39,686 nt of DNA from Atlanticothrix silvestris CENA357 (GCF_016056295.1 NZ_JAECZB010000030.1:757-40442); one strand, 5' to 3'; positions 1-9,078 are shown, counted from the stretch's first letter. Notes: a model not told the origin generated them from the sequence alone. Made by a program: numbers and translations.

Positions 1-3
1 GGT

Positions 4-103
4 GCTGGGGGTGCTGGGGGAGACAAAGAAAGTAGTGTATTCAAGGATATCGTAGTAGTAAAAATTACTAATGATTACTCTTTACTCCCCCAGCCTCCCC
101 AGC
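4..103. repeat. G/C-rich imperfect inverted repeat (4-22 / 85-103)
   Basis: Runs of GCTGGGGG at 4-22 are complementary, with 2 mismatches in 19, to CTCCCCCAGC-type runs at 85-103, and a further copy lies at 103-112. The AT-rich loop is about 60 nt. The right arm abuts the transposase remnant, so this is probably degenerate intergenic repeat material. Confidence 0.6.
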
Positions 104-113
104 TCCCCCAGCT

Positions 114-329
114 TTTCTTAGTGACATTCCCCCCAATAGTCCAGAGCTTAATCCCATTGAGCGTTTATGGGAACACATTAAGCATGAATTGTCTTGGGAA
201 CATTGCACACACTTGGATCAATTAAGACACAAGCTCAAACAGGTTCTTGACTCTATTTCTACCGAAGCAATCGCATCGATTTGTGGATGGGATTACATCA
301 CAAGAGCTTTATTAAGTGCAACTTCATAG
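114..329 (+). pseudogene. IS630-family transposase, C-terminal remnant
   Basis: The frame ending at the TAG at 327-329 reads through the conserved C-terminal DDE motif of IS630/Tc1-type transposases (PPNSPELNPIERLWEHIKH, coding from about 132), in which the Glu of NPIE is the last catalytic acidic residue. It continues for about 45 residues to the stop. The N-terminal helix-turn-helix and the first two catalytic Asp residues are absent. Upstream the sequence turns into G/C-rich intergenic repeat, so only about 70 codons survive in the window. It cannot encode an active transposase. The family call rests on the ELNPIERLW signature. Confidence 0.8.
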
Positions 330-341
330 AGAATTGGTATA

Positions 342-378
342 AGGACTTTAGTCCTGAATTTGAAGCACTTTAGTGCTT
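342..378. repeat. Tandem pair of small hairpins
   Basis: Two consecutive perfect stem-loops, AGGAC-TTTA-GTCCT (342-355) and AAGCAC-TTTA-GTGCTT (363-378), share the same TTTA loop. They follow the transposase remnant. They look like dispersed intergenic repeats. The rest of the spacer to 518 holds a short run of AATTAAA repeats (about 439-460) and no gene that I can see. Confidence 0.5.
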
Positions 379-518
379 ACTATGAACACGTATTACCATC
401 AAAATTAATGGGACAGACCATTAGTACCGCAAGGCGGAATTAAAAATTAAAAATTAAAACAGCATAAGCTTTTCATTGATTTGAAATGGGTGGTTTATTT
501 ACGCCATCATGTACTAGT

Positions 519-2930
519 TTAAGAAGGTGATTGAGACATACTACAGTCAGTGGAGTTCTGCCAGGAACTATGAGGCGTGGCAGTAGGTGTATTAGCGGTC
601 AGTACAACTTCACCTTTGGTATTTATTACCCACCCTGTAGCTTCTACAATGCTTGTCTGTGTGGAACTAGCAGTATTTTTGCTCAAATTTACACTAGAGG
701 GTTTTGTTGCAACTGTGTCAAGAGAAATCCAATCTGCTAGAACAGCATCAGCATTGAGGGGTTCGGTAGGACTAGAAGGTAAACCGCCACGTCCAGTAAT
801 GGTAAAACTATTTTTCTTTAGTGCTGTACTCGCTCGACATACTTGGGAAACTTGAGGCTCAACTGGTTGGGTTGGTAAATTGATTAATTCTGGATTCAGG
901 TCAACATCAGGGGTGTTGATTTCGACTGTGCCATTTAAGCCAAATTCAGAACTGGCGGTAATATCACTAAATTCAGTCGGTTTTTCTCGAAATTGAGTGC
1001 CAAAGACACTAAAAGCGTTAACTTGGACATTTCCACCTTTACCAGTGAAAGCATTAGCACTGATATCGCTGTTTTCGCTAGGGACAGCAACTATAAAACC
1101 ATTAGGTGTATCGATGGTAATATTGCCACCATTTCCACCTTGACCAGAAATGCCTGCTGTAGTAGAGATTTGACTATGATTGCGTAACATCAGTAAATTT
1201 TGTAATTGCAGTTTAATATCACCACCATTACCTGATGTAGTTTCAGCAATCAACTTTCCTTCGTTTAAACGGATATCGCGGGCTTTTACCTCAAGATTGC
1301 CTGCGTTGCCTCCTTGTAAAGCACTTACAGTTACTTGAGCCTTATCTACAATCAACTGCCCTGTAGTAAGGAATAAGGAACCCCCGTCTCCACTGCCTCG
1401 ACTCCGAACATACAAACCGCTGGGAAAACCATTTGGTGCATTTCCGCTCAGTTCCACATAGTCAGAAGCTTTTATAGTCAGACTTCCGCCATTACCACTA
1501 CTATTGGCAAGAGTAGCAGCTGATATTACTGATCCATCTCTGACAATCAATACAGGAGTTGTGATGTTCAAGTAACCTGCATTACCGCTACCTTCAGTCT
1601 GAGCAAACAAGCCATTAGGGCGGTTAAAAGCTGAAGATCCGCTCAATTTTACAAACTCTGAGGCAGTCACTTCTAAATTACCTCCTTCACCTTGGCTACG
1701 CGCTCGCGCACTAGCTGTCACGTTTGCCCCATTTTCAACAATCAACCGTCCCGTTGTAATGGTCAATTTACCCGCCGAGCCTTCACCAGAAGTCTCAGTA
1801 AACAAAGCGCTGGGATTCCCAGCATTAAACTTTCCTTTTGGTATTTCTCCGCTCACCAGTACAGAGTCAGCTGCGCTCACTATTACGCTTCCCCCGGAAC
1901 CTGTCGCATTCTCACGAACAAAAGCTTTTATTTGTGACCCATTTTGAAGAGTTAACTGCTCTGCCTGGATAGAAATTCCTCTACCGTTTTGACTTCCTAT
2001 AGTATCTGCGAAAATTTGTGACGCATCATTAAGCGTGATACGTTTGCCCTGTAGCTGAATATAACCGCCGCCATCACCACTAACATCAATTCGAGCTTGA
2101 TTTATGAACGATACGTCTGCTAAAGCTACGTCATTAGGAAAGCTTAAAATTTGGTTACTGTTATCCAGATTCAGCCCTATTATTCCTGCTCCAAGAATAC
2201 CTCCCAATGCGATTTGACCATTTGGTGCAAGTAGATTATTACGCATTAAGTCTGGGCTGATATTGCCACCATCGAGAGTAACGTTACCGCCTACTAACCC
2301 TAGAGTTTTACCTGTTGGAACTTCTAGTGTTCCTTGTAGATTAATCTCTCCCCCAATTTTTGCAAATTGCAAACCAAGCGGTACACTCACTGTTAATAGA
2401 GGTGTTGTTTGGGGAGTAGTTGCACTAAAAACAGTGTCATCAGCAAATTTGATGCCGCTAGCTGTACTAGCCACAAAGGAACCACCTATCTGAAGTGTGG
2501 CTTTTTGCCCAAAGATAACACCATTAGGATTAATCAAAAATAAATTGGCATTAGAACCAACCGAAGTTTCCAGCTTACCTAGAATTTCCGAGCGATTGCT
2601 ACCAGTTACTCTAACTAGAATGTTCTGTATATTACTGTCGGGACTCAAGAAAATAGCTGAGCGTCCTTCTTTAACGTTAAATTCCTGAAAACTGTGGAAC
2701 AGATTGTTGCCGCGAGTTGCCCCGCCCGTAAGGGCTTCAGTAGGATTACCAAGGTAATTGTTGATAACTTGAGAGTTTTCAGTTCCTAAGTTTTGATCAG
2801 GAGTGATGACACTCTGGGCAAAGGCAGAACTTGCACAAGGAGAAGTAATGCTAAGGGCTAAAGCTCCAGCAGTTGCTAGAGAATTTGCTAAACCTAGTTG
2901 CAAAGAGCAACCTTTGCCACTTTGAGTCAT
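519..2930 (-). CDS. Two-partner-secretion exoprotein (filamentous haemagglutinin N-terminal domain)
   Basis: The 803-residue protein is a TpsA-type exoprotein, predicted to cross the outer membrane through a TpsB/FhaC-like partner and act at the cell surface in adhesion. A signal peptide of about 39 residues (hydrophobic core ATAGALALSI, cleavage after ASSAFA) is followed by the haemagglutination-activity TPS domain with its NPNG motif (residues 134-137, in NPNGVIFG). Gly/Asn/Ser-rich beta-helix repeats of the form GxxGSGxGGxLxI fill the middle, and the C terminus has the TGRGGLP-type motif common in cyanobacterial family members. An AAGAGG Shine-Dalgarno about 11 nt upstream supports the ATG at 2930. 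No tpsB gene lies in the window, so the transporter must be elsewhere. A small gene lies 77 bp upstream on the same strand. The substrate or target surface cannot be inferred. Confidence 0.9.
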   Translation of the reverse strand: MTQSGKGCSLQLGLANSLATAGALALSITSPCASSAFAQSVITPDQNLGTENSQVINNYLGNPTEALTGGATRGNNLFHSFQEFNVKEGRSAIFLSPDSNIQNILVRVTGSNRSEILGKLETSVGSNANLFLINPNGVIFGQKATLQIGGSFVASTASGIKFADDTVFSATTPQTTPLLTVSVPLGLQFAKIGGEINLQGTLEVPTGKTLGLVGGNVTLDGGNISPDLMRNNLLAPNGQIALGGILGAGIIGLNLDNSNQILSFPNDVALADVSFINQARIDVSGDGGGYIQLQGKRITLNDASQIFADTIGSQNGRGISIQAEQLTLQNGSQIKAFVRENATGSGGSVIVSAADSVLVSGEIPKGKFNAGNPSALFTETSGEGSAGKLTITTGRLIVENGANVTASARARSQGEGGNLEVTASEFVKLSGSSAFNRPNGLFAQTEGSGNAGYLNITTPVLIVRDGSVISAATLANSSGNGGSLTIKASDYVELSGNAPNGFPSGLYVRSRGSGDGGSLFLTTGQLIVDKAQVTVSALQGGNAGNLEVKARDIRLNEGKLIAETTSGNGGDIKLQLQNLLMLRNHSQISTTAGISGQGGNGGNITIDTPNGFIVAVPSENSDISANAFTGKGGNVQVNAFSVFGTQFREKPTEFSDITASSEFGLNGTVEINTPDVDLNPELINLPTQPVEPQVSQVCRASTALKKNSFTITGRGGLPSSPTEPLNADAVLADWISLDTVATKPSSVNLSKNTASSTQTSIVEATGWVINTKGEVVLTANTPTATPHSSWQNSTDCSMSQSPS

Positions 2931-3007
2931 TTCAAAATTTGCCTCTTATTTAAAACTATGAAGTTAGGTTTTGAAAGAACTGAGTTCATCACTACAGACA
3001 GCAAAAC

Positions 3008-3346
3008 TTATACCCAAATCTCTTTTTGCCAACAGCTAGACTGAGATTTTACAGCGATATAGACTTTGTAAATGATCTGAAATGATATGGAGGAATCGTC
3101 GGAGCGAGCAGATCGTTCTTCAGTCCGATCAGGAATTGGTTGTAAATTGGTAGGTGGCCTCTCTTCAGAATTATCAGGGATAGATAGCTCTTTAGGAAAT
3201 CGGGGGGTTGGTTGTTTCGGAGATGGCTGTTTTTTTTTATTGGGTAACAAAGGCCAGCCATTACCGATATCGGTGGCGAAGATCGTTGTCCCAATCTTTT
3301 CAAAAGCGCTTGCTAGTCTGCTTAATACCCAAAATTGAGTCGTCAT
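3008..3346 (-). CDS. Hypothetical protein upstream of the TPS exoprotein
   Basis: This is a 112-residue ORF on the same strand as the exoprotein and 77 bp upstream of it, so the two may be co-transcribed. An AGAGGT Shine-Dalgarno sits 8 nt before the ATG at 3346, which is the main reason to prefer it over the overlapping opposite-strand frame. The N-terminal 40 residues are moderately hydrophobic. The middle is Pro/Lys/Glu-rich and looks disordered (KKKQPSPKQPTPRFP). There is no recognisable domain or clear signal peptide. I do not recognise the family. Being real but poorly conserved is the likeliest status. Confidence 0.5.
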   Translation of the reverse strand: MTTQFWVLSRLASAFEKIGTTIFATDIGNGWPLLPNKKKQPSPKQPTPRFPKELSIPDNSEERPPTNLQPIPDRTEERSARSDDSSISFQIIYKVYIAVKSQSSCWQKEIWV

Positions 3347-4307
3347 ATCGATTTACCTCTTTCACAAAACAGCAATTGAGTTCAATAATTGGCAGTGAAT
3401 TACTGTAAATTCACTCAAACAACATGTTAAAACTGTGGAGACTTAGTGTATTAGATTTTGTGTCTCCTTTTATATCTACGGCTGTTATCTAGGTTTTATG
3501 CAGCAGTCCCATAGTTGTTACATAACTTTATAATCTAGCGAGATTAGGCATTGTACCTGCTCTGTAACTACTGAAAATGATTCAATAGCGCACCCTAGAA
3601 CCGTAGCTACCAATTAACTAACACAGCCTCCTTAAGGATAGTTTCAATTACCTACACACTTAATCACATCATTTCCGAAAAGCTTCTGTTAATTTCACCA
3701 GGAGAGAATACCCTTATCTATTTTTCCTTGGGTGTAATGAAGGCAATTGGTGTAACTTAAGTTACTATAAGTCTTTTATTTTACTAAACTCTAGTAGCAA
3801 TTTTATGATTTAAATAAGAAATTGTTAACTTAGCCAGACTTTTGGGAACTATGTATAGAGTACACCCACGAGCATAGCCAATCAAGTAGGTAATGACTAT
3901 GTAGGCTGGTAACGTCTGCGAATCTTATAAGCGCAGTTGTTCTCTAGCTAGTGCCTCTATATAGTTTGTTGATTAATGCTCACACAAATACCTGGAATTT
4001 TGCCTACAATACTCTATCCTCTAATGTTATTGATGCTCCTTATTATCAGATCGAAATGATTTCATATTTCTGCCGCTACACTTGAGATTTATTGCTTAAA
4101 ATCAACCTATATTTATTGATCGTCGTTTAACTTTTTATCTAAACAAAGGATTAAGGAAAACAAAGAGTAAAGCAGGATGACGCTAGTTAAACGAACGATT
4201 AAACTGTGGTTAGTGTCAATCAATTGTTGCTAAATACAACATTTAGATAAATTTAATGGCATTGTTAATCATTTCTAACATCTAAACCTGTTATATAAAA
4301 ATTACTT
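3347..4307. other. Long intergenic region between divergent genes
   Basis: About 960 bp separate the minus-strand pair from the plus-strand adenylate cyclase. It is AT-rich and has stops in all frames, with no tRNA, repeat array or conserved small protein that I can see. It must hold the divergent promoters of both transcription units. The cyclase gene has no strong Shine-Dalgarno directly before its ATG (AT-rich leader at about 4285-4307). Confidence 0.6.
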
Positions 4308-6893
4308 ATGTCAGTGCATCAACGTAGTTTTGGCGAGACAGCCGACTTGATTATTGGTGTTCCTAACCAAGAAAATCACTACTTGCAACCAAATTCTGCC
4401 CCTATGGGTGCGCTTGCCAGAAGAAAAGGAACTATTTCTACGTTTCTTGCTCCCCTGACTCAAGATACTTTTAAACAGGTTGTGACAGAAGTTGAGCAAA
4501 AGTTACAGATTGTTCATCAAACTCTGTCAATGTTAGACTCTCACGGGTTTGAAACAATCCTCCAGGAAATGTTGCATTCAATCACCTTAAAAACAGGTGA
4601 ATTATTAGGAGCAGATAGAACAACTATATTTTTATTAGATGAAGAAAACAAACAGCTATGGTCAATAGTGGCTGAGGGGGATGATGATCGCTCTTTAGAA
4701 ATTCGCATTCCAGCCGATAAAGGTATTGCCGGTGAAGTTGCCACTTTTAAAAAAGTAGTCAATATTCCTTTTGATTTTTATAAAGATCCGCGTTCAGTAT
4801 TTGCCCAAGAACAAGAAAAAAGAACTGGCTATCGCACCTACACAATGCTAGCTTTGCCCCTACTGAATGAACAAGGGCAATTAGTAGCGGTAGTACAATT
4901 ACTTAATAAATTAAACTCGCTTAATAATCCAGAGACTCTACTCTCAGACCGCATTGATACTAGAGGCTTTACTGGAGCTGATGAACAATTATTTCAAGAA
5001 TTTGCTCCTTCAATTCGCTTGATTTTAGAATCGTCGCGCTCTTTTTACATGGCTACGCAAAAACAAAGAGCAGTAGCGGCGCTGATGAAGGCGATTAAGT
5101 CCCTAAGTCAAAGTAGCCTCGACTTAGAAGATACCCTCAAGCGGGTGATGGATGAAGCAAAGGAACTGATGAATGCCGATCGCAGTACTCTTTGGCTGAT
5201 AGATCGCGATCGCCATGAATTATGGACAAAAATTACCCAAGACAATGGTTTCACTAAGGAGTTGCGAATACCTATAGGTAAAGGTTTTGCTGGCATTGTC
5301 GCCGCATCAGGCAAGAAACTAAATATTTCCTTTGACTTGTATGACCATCCTGACTCGGAAACTGCCAAACAAATTGACCAACAAAATGGCTATCGTACTT
5401 GTAGCTTACTTTGTATGCCAGTGTTTAACGCCGATCAAGAATTGATTGGTGTGACTCAATTAGTTAATAAAAAGAAATCAGGAGATTTTGCAGCTTATGA
5501 TCCGGCTAGTTGGCCTGATGCTCCTGAATACTTCCAAGCTAGTTTTGACCGCAATGATGAAGAGTTTATGGAAGCTTTTAATATCCAAGCGGGAGTTGCA
5601 CTGCAAAATGCTCAGCTGTTTGCTACTGTCAAACAACAAGAACAAATGCAGCGGGATATTTTGCGTAGTCTTTCTAATGGTGTGATTTCTACTGATAAAG
5701 CCGGGTCAATTATTGCTGCCAATGAAAGTGCTAAACGTTTATTAGGACTGGAAGCAGAAGATCGTTTGGAAGGTAAATTAATTAGTGATGCGATCGCCAT
5801 TAAAGAAGGCAACTTTAGCAAGTGGTGTCAGAACGCTTTACATGGAACTAACTTGAAATGTCGCCAACAGTATTATCCTGATCGCACACTTGTAAGTACT
5901 GGCACAGAACAACACAGTATTAATTTATCAATCAACTCCATCGCTGATGCTAGCGATCAACAACAAGTCCGTGGTGCACTGGTGGTGATGGAAGATATCA
6001 GTGATGAAAAGCGCCTCAAGAGTACGATGTACCGCTACATGACCCAAGAATTAGCAGAAGAATTGCTGAAATTAGACGATGCTAAGCTCGGAGGCGATCG
6101 CAAAGAAGTTTCTATTTTGTTTTCTGATATTCGCGGCTATACCACTTTGACAGAAAACCTAGAAGCTGAAGAAGTGGTGAGTATGCTAAATGAATATTTT
6201 GAATCAATGGTAGAGGCAGTATTTAAACATAAAGGCACTCTTGATAAATACATTGGTGATGCCATCATGGCTGTGTTTGGTTCTCCTCTACCATTAGAAG
6301 AACATGCTTGGATGGCAGTGCAAACATCTCTAGAAATGCGCCATCGTTTACACGATTTTAATCAACGTCGTTATGCAAATAACAAGCCCAGAATCAACAT
6401 TGGCATTGGTATCAATTCTGATACTGTAATTAGTGGTAATATCGGTTCTAGCAAGCGGATGGAATTTACTGCTATTGGTGATGGGGTTAACCTTGGCTCT
6501 CGTTTAGAAAGTGTTAGTAAACAATATGGTTGTGACATCATTATCAGTGACAACACTTTTCAACCCTGCAAAGAAAATATTTGGGCTAGAGAACTAGATC
6601 ATATTCGCGTCAAAGGCAGAAATGAGCCAGTAGCTATCTACGAATTGATTGGCTTACGTGCCGATCCCATTAGTAGCGAAAAGCTACAAGTGATTGAGCA
6701 TTATCACAAAGGCCGCGCGTATTATCTCAAGCGCCAATTTACCTCCGCCAGAGCAGAGTTTGCCAAAGTTTTAGCAGCTGATAACCATGACAAGGCTGCG
6801 ATGTTGCATCTGTTACGTTGTCAGCATTGGTTACAATCGCCCCCAACAGATTTAGATTGGGATGAAGGAGTTTGGACGTTTCAAGAGAAATGA
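4308..6893 (+). CDS. cyaB: Adenylate cyclase, CyaB type (GAF-GAF-PAS-class III cyclase)
   Basis: The 861-residue soluble enzyme is predicted to make cAMP from ATP. Its length and layout match Anabaena CyaB1/CyaB2 (about 860 residues). In order: an N-terminal segment; GAF-A (about 75-240) and GAF-B (about 265-450), each with an NK...F...DE (NKFDE) cyclic-nucleotide-binding signature; a PAS-like linker (about 460-575); the class III catalytic domain (about 595-775); and a C-terminal helical, TPR-like tail. Catalytic residues are visible: metal-binding D607 and D651, adenine-selecting K647 and T721, N728 and transition-state R732. K plus T is the adenine-specific set of this bacterial group. In the Anabaena enzymes cAMP binding to the GAF pair activates the cyclase; the same positive feedback is inferred here. 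I cannot say confidently whether it is the B1 or B2 orthologue, although GAF-B resembles what I recall of CyaB2. Confidence 0.93.
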   Translation: MSVHQRSFGETADLIIGVPNQENHYLQPNSAPMGALARRKGTISTFLAPLTQDTFKQVVTEVEQKLQIVHQTLSMLDSHGFETILQEMLHSITLKTGELLGADRTTIFLLDEENKQLWSIVAEGDDDRSLEIRIPADKGIAGEVATFKKVVNIPFDFYKDPRSVFAQEQEKRTGYRTYTMLALPLLNEQGQLVAVVQLLNKLNSLNNPETLLSDRIDTRGFTGADEQLFQEFAPSIRLILESSRSFYMATQKQRAVAALMKAIKSLSQSSLDLEDTLKRVMDEAKELMNADRSTLWLIDRDRHELWTKITQDNGFTKELRIPIGKGFAGIVAASGKKLNISFDLYDHPDSETAKQIDQQNGYRTCSLLCMPVFNADQELIGVTQLVNKKKSGDFAAYDPASWPDAPEYFQASFDRNDEEFMEAFNIQAGVALQNAQLFATVKQQEQMQRDILRSLSNGVISTDKAGSIIAANESAKRLLGLEAEDRLEGKLISDAIAIKEGNFSKWCQNALHGTNLKCRQQYYPDRTLVSTGTEQHSINLSINSIADASDQQQVRGALVVMEDISDEKRLKSTMYRYMTQELAEELLKLDDAKLGGDRKEVSILFSDIRGYTTLTENLEAEEVVSMLNEYFESMVEAVFKHKGTLDKYIGDAIMAVFGSPLPLEEHAWMAVQTSLEMRHRLHDFNQRRYANNKPRINIGIGINSDTVISGNIGSSKRMEFTAIGDGVNLGSRLESVSKQYGCDIIISDNTFQPCKENIWARELDHIRVKGRNEPVAIYELIGLRADPISSEKLQVIEHYHKGRAYYLKRQFTSARAEFAKVLAADNHDKAAMLHLLRCQHWLQSPPTDLDWDEGVWTFQEK

Positions 6894-6970
6894 AAAATTA
6901 TAGGGCATAGAGAGAAGTGTATTAGTCTTATCAGATGCGATAAATCGCGTCTACTTAACTGAGATTTCTA

Positions 6971-7210
6971 GGACTTATGCAAAAAACCTCTCCAATTCTT
7001 ATTTCTCTGCGCTCTCTGTCTTGAAAAGTTTCCTACGGAGGAGCCAGTGCGGTAAGGCAGCCTTGGGGGTTTCCACGCCACTTGCTACAAGTCGGCATAG
7101 CCGCCCAACGCAGTGGCTCCCCATGAGCAACTGGCGTTGGAAACCCTCCTTCTCCTGACGGAGACGCTACGCAAACAGAACTTTTCGCTGCGCCTCTGTG
7201 GTTAGTTTTT
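6971..7210. repeat. Composite intergenic repeat block with nested inverted repeats
   Basis: This spacer downstream of the cyclase is made of palindromic pieces: GGAGCCAGTGCG (7039-7050) against CGCAGTGGCTCC (7109-7120, one mismatch), GGTTTCCACGCCA (7068-7080) against TGGCGTTGGAAACC (7132-7145), and TCCTACGGAGGA at 7031-7042. The AGGACTTATGCA at its left edge resembles the terminal repeat of the MITE at 26988-27078, and CTCTGTGGTTAG near its right edge resembles that element's interior. It looks like stacked degenerate mobile repeats. The ORF passing through it is not credible as a gene. Confidence 0.65.
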
Positions 7211-7234
7211 CCATAAAGCTTAGAAATTTTCAGA

Positions 7235-7768
7235 TTACCATTTATACGGAAAGAGAAAAGAGTCCTTACCGTGGCTATAGAAATGCAGCCGTCCGAAACC
7301 GAGAAATTGCCCGTGAGATTTTTCACCACCTGGAAAAGCTGTAACTCCAAATAGATAAACACCTGCAACTGTGGGATTTTGCCAAGGTTTCAAGCCAATT
7401 GTAATCGTTTTCCCTGAAGATACTGGCGGGTCAAATATTAGCGACACTGTTCGGGTCTGGCGATCGCTTACTGCATCTTTCAAGCCTATTTTCTGTTTTT
7501 TGTGGGAGCGTGTACCTTCAAAGGCAAAACTATTTTTCAGGTCAAAGCGAATGTCATCTACTCCCTCATGCTGGTTAATCGTTACCTTTTCCAAAGGTTC
7601 GCCCGCATTCTCTGGCATACTGAGAGTAAAATAGTATGTTGCGCCCCATACGTAAGTTTCGTTGTAAGTAGTTGCTGCCCCAACAAGGCGAGGCGGTTGG
7701 GCAAAATATACAGTGCCATCCTGTAACTGAATTGCTTGACTTTGCTCGAAAGTACATGTCTGTACCAT
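7235..7768 (-). CDS. DUF2808 family secreted protein (5' end frameshifted)
   Basis: The mature part is a DUF2808-type exported protein of unknown function, common in cyanobacteria. It starts around QDGTVYFAQPPRLVGAATTY and contains the family features of a 'YYFTLSMPENAGEPLEKVTI' strand, a 'FDPPVSSGKTITIGLKP' strand and a closing 'GVYLFGVTAFPGG' segment. In this reading frame the first ATG (7768) lies inside a hydrophobic stretch. Upstream the frame stays open through LLSTAIATVAIT, an apparent signal-peptide core, but has no start. The likely true start, ATG at 7818 (MRFKF), is one base out of frame, so the gene may be disrupted or contain a sequence error. The 3' end runs into repeat-rich DNA. 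Confidence 0.8.
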   Translation of the reverse strand: MVQTCTFEQSQAIQLQDGTVYFAQPPRLVGAATTYNETYVWGATYYFTLSMPENAGEPLEKVTINQHEGVDDIRFDLKNSFAFEGTRSHKKQKIGLKDAVSDRQTRTVSLIFDPPVSSGKTITIGLKPWQNPTVAGVYLFGVTAFPGGEKSHGQFLGFGRLHFYSHGKDSFLFPYKW

Positions 7769-7798
7769 AGTTATGGCTACGGTGGCGATCGCTGTGCT

Positions 7799-7818
7799 TA
7801 ATAAAACTTGAAGCGCAT
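7799..7818 (-). pseudogene. Displaced start of the DUF2808 gene
   Basis: On the minus strand the ATG at 7818 begins M-R-F-K-F-Y and then stops at 7800-7798. One extra T in the TTTT run (plus-strand AAAA, 7803-7806) would instead give M-R-F-K-F-L-L-S-T-A-I-A, a textbook n-region and h-region joined to the DUF2808 frame. The displaced start is therefore best read as the original initiation region, separated by a 1-bp deletion. Confidence 0.55.
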
Positions 7819-8132
7819 AGCTTTACTTAAGCTGACCAATTTAGATAGATAATATCTTAGTTCTCAAGTAAAAGAAAACAAGGACTGCATCTGGTGGGAG
7901 CGCGATTACTCCAGCGAGGACTAGGAGTCTAGTATTACTAATCATTACAATTTATTTTGGTAGTTTAAATCTTCTTAAACTAATTTAAGATTAATTACCA
8001 ATACATCAAAAAAGATAACAATCATTACTTTTTTTCAGTCACAACTGTTTTGTAAAAGATAATTGAAAAGTGTTGTCAAAAATACTCTTTGAGTTACACA
8101 CTAAAATAAATACAGCACAAGCAATTATCTCT
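7819..8132. other. Intergenic region between divergent genes
   Basis: This 314-bp, AT-rich spacer should carry the divergent promoters for the DUF2808 gene (minus) and the DUF4149 gene (plus). I see no RNA gene and no long repeat. A start at TTG 8070 for the plus-strand gene was considered and judged less likely than ATG 8133. Confidence 0.5.
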
Positions 8133-8618
8133 ATGAATACTCTTTCTACAGTTGAATTAAAGCGACCCACTTGGCAAACTGCTGTGATGTTTGCTTTGGG
8201 CTTTTGGCTGAGTGCTAGCCTACTTTTAGATTGGGTAATTATGCCTAGTCTTTACTTATCTGGCATGATGAGCCAAGCAGGTTTTAGCACAGCAGGATAT
8301 GTAATTTTTTGGAATTTTAATCGCATAGAATTATTATCTGCGGCTGTAGTACTGACTGGGGTACTAGCTTTGAGAAAAACTCAATCTCGCTGGAGTCCTA
8401 GCAGTATTATTTTATCTGCCATGCTGCTGGCAATAGTTCTGCTAGAGACTTATTTCTTAACTCCCCAAATGTGTGCTGTGGGAACTCATCTCAACTTATT
8501 TGAAACAGCATCTGCAATTCCAGCACAGATGAATTTTTTACACGGCAGTTATTTTCTACTAGAAGTAGTCAAACTAGTTACAGGTGGCGCACTGTTAAGC
8601 TGGTGCTGGCGGCAGTAA
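8133..8618 (+). CDS. DUF4149-like four-helix membrane protein
   Basis: This is a 161-residue integral membrane protein. Four hydrophobic segments are visible: about residues 16-38 (MFALGFWLSASLLLDWVIM), 60-82, 88-110 and 135-157. Polar residues conserved in this family fall in the loops (NRIELL, LETYFLTPQM, FLHGSYFLLE). The layout fits the DUF4149 group of small membrane proteins of unknown function. ATG 8133 gives a short polar N terminus before helix 1; the open frame extends to TTG 8070 but adds an unlikely basic leader. Neither start has a strong Shine-Dalgarno. The gene stands alone, convergent with the exporter pair that follows. Confidence 0.75.
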   Translation: MNTLSTVELKRPTWQTAVMFALGFWLSASLLLDWVIMPSLYLSGMMSQAGFSTAGYVIFWNFNRIELLSAAVVLTGVLALRKTQSRWSPSSIILSAMLLAIVLLETYFLTPQMCAVGTHLNLFETASAIPAQMNFLHGSYFLLEVVKLVTGGALLSWCWRQ

Positions 8619-8704
8619 GGATTCTGTGAAAACGATCGCTGTTAAATTTCATCCCAAGACACAAAGAAGACCAGAAATACTTGGCTTGTTTGTGTCTTTT
8701 TTAA

Positions 8705-9007
8705 TTATGGTGTTTGTTCCGAATCTGGTGATGCTTCATTATTAAACAACAGCAGGCGGGCGGCGAGAATGGCAAATCCTACAGCAGCGATCGCTTTTAA
8801 TAATCGTGTTGGTAAAAATTCTGCGACTGCTCCTCCTGTTAATGCTCCTAAAAGGCTGGTGAGTAATAGTGCGCCAGCTGTACCAAAAAATACTGCCCGT
8901 GGAGATTTACAGCGACCTGAAAGGGCGATCGCTGCTAACTGACTTTTGTCACCTAATTCTGATAAAAAAACTGTAATAAAGCTTAGTCCTAAAAGATGCC
9001 AGTCCAT
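8705..9007 (-). CDS. UPF0016/GDT1 (TMEM165) half-size cation exporter, downstream subunit
   Basis: This 100-residue membrane protein of about three helices carries one copy of the family signature E-x-G-D-K-S/T (SELGDKSQLAAIAL) in its first helix. Full-length GDT1/UPF0016 transporters have two such motifs that form the cation site. They export Mn2+ (Synechocystis Mnx, chloroplast PAM71) or handle Ca2+/Mn2+ (TMEM165, Gdt1p). This half lies directly behind a second half-size gene on the same strand, so the two probably assemble into one transporter in the thylakoid or plasma membrane. I prefer ATG 9007 (MDWHLLG) because the longer frame to 9061 runs back into an STRR array. The C terminus is short and acidic. 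Confidence 0.85.
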   Translation of the reverse strand: MDWHLLGLSFITVFLSELGDKSQLAAIALSGRCKSPRAVFFGTAGALLLTSLLGALTGGAVAEFLPTRLLKAIAAVGFAILAARLLLFNNEASPDSEQTP

Positions 9008-9043
9008 ATTAATTAAGAAGATTAAGGGTGCAAGAGAAAAATA

Positions 9044-9078
9044 ACAACTGACAACTAACAACTGACAACTGACAATTA
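9044..9078. repeat. Heptanucleotide STRR (ACAACTG/ACAACTA, 5 units)
   Basis: Five tandem 7-bp units (ACAACTG, ACAACTA, ACAACTG, ACAACTG, ACAATTA) fill the gap between the two half-exporter genes. The last unit supplies the stop codon of the upstream gene (TTA on plus, 9076-9078). This is a typical short tandemly repeated repetitive sequence of heterocystous cyanobacteria. Confidence 0.85.

Noticed and set aside
7033-7368. 111-codon minus-strand ORF over the repeat block
   Set aside because: Most of it translates palindromic intergenic repeats, and it overlaps the 3' end of the DUF2808 gene in another frame.
9008-9061. 18-residue N-terminal extension of the downstream half-exporter
   Set aside because: It is encoded partly by the STRR array and lacks a Shine-Dalgarno; the family normally begins near MDWHLLGLSF.
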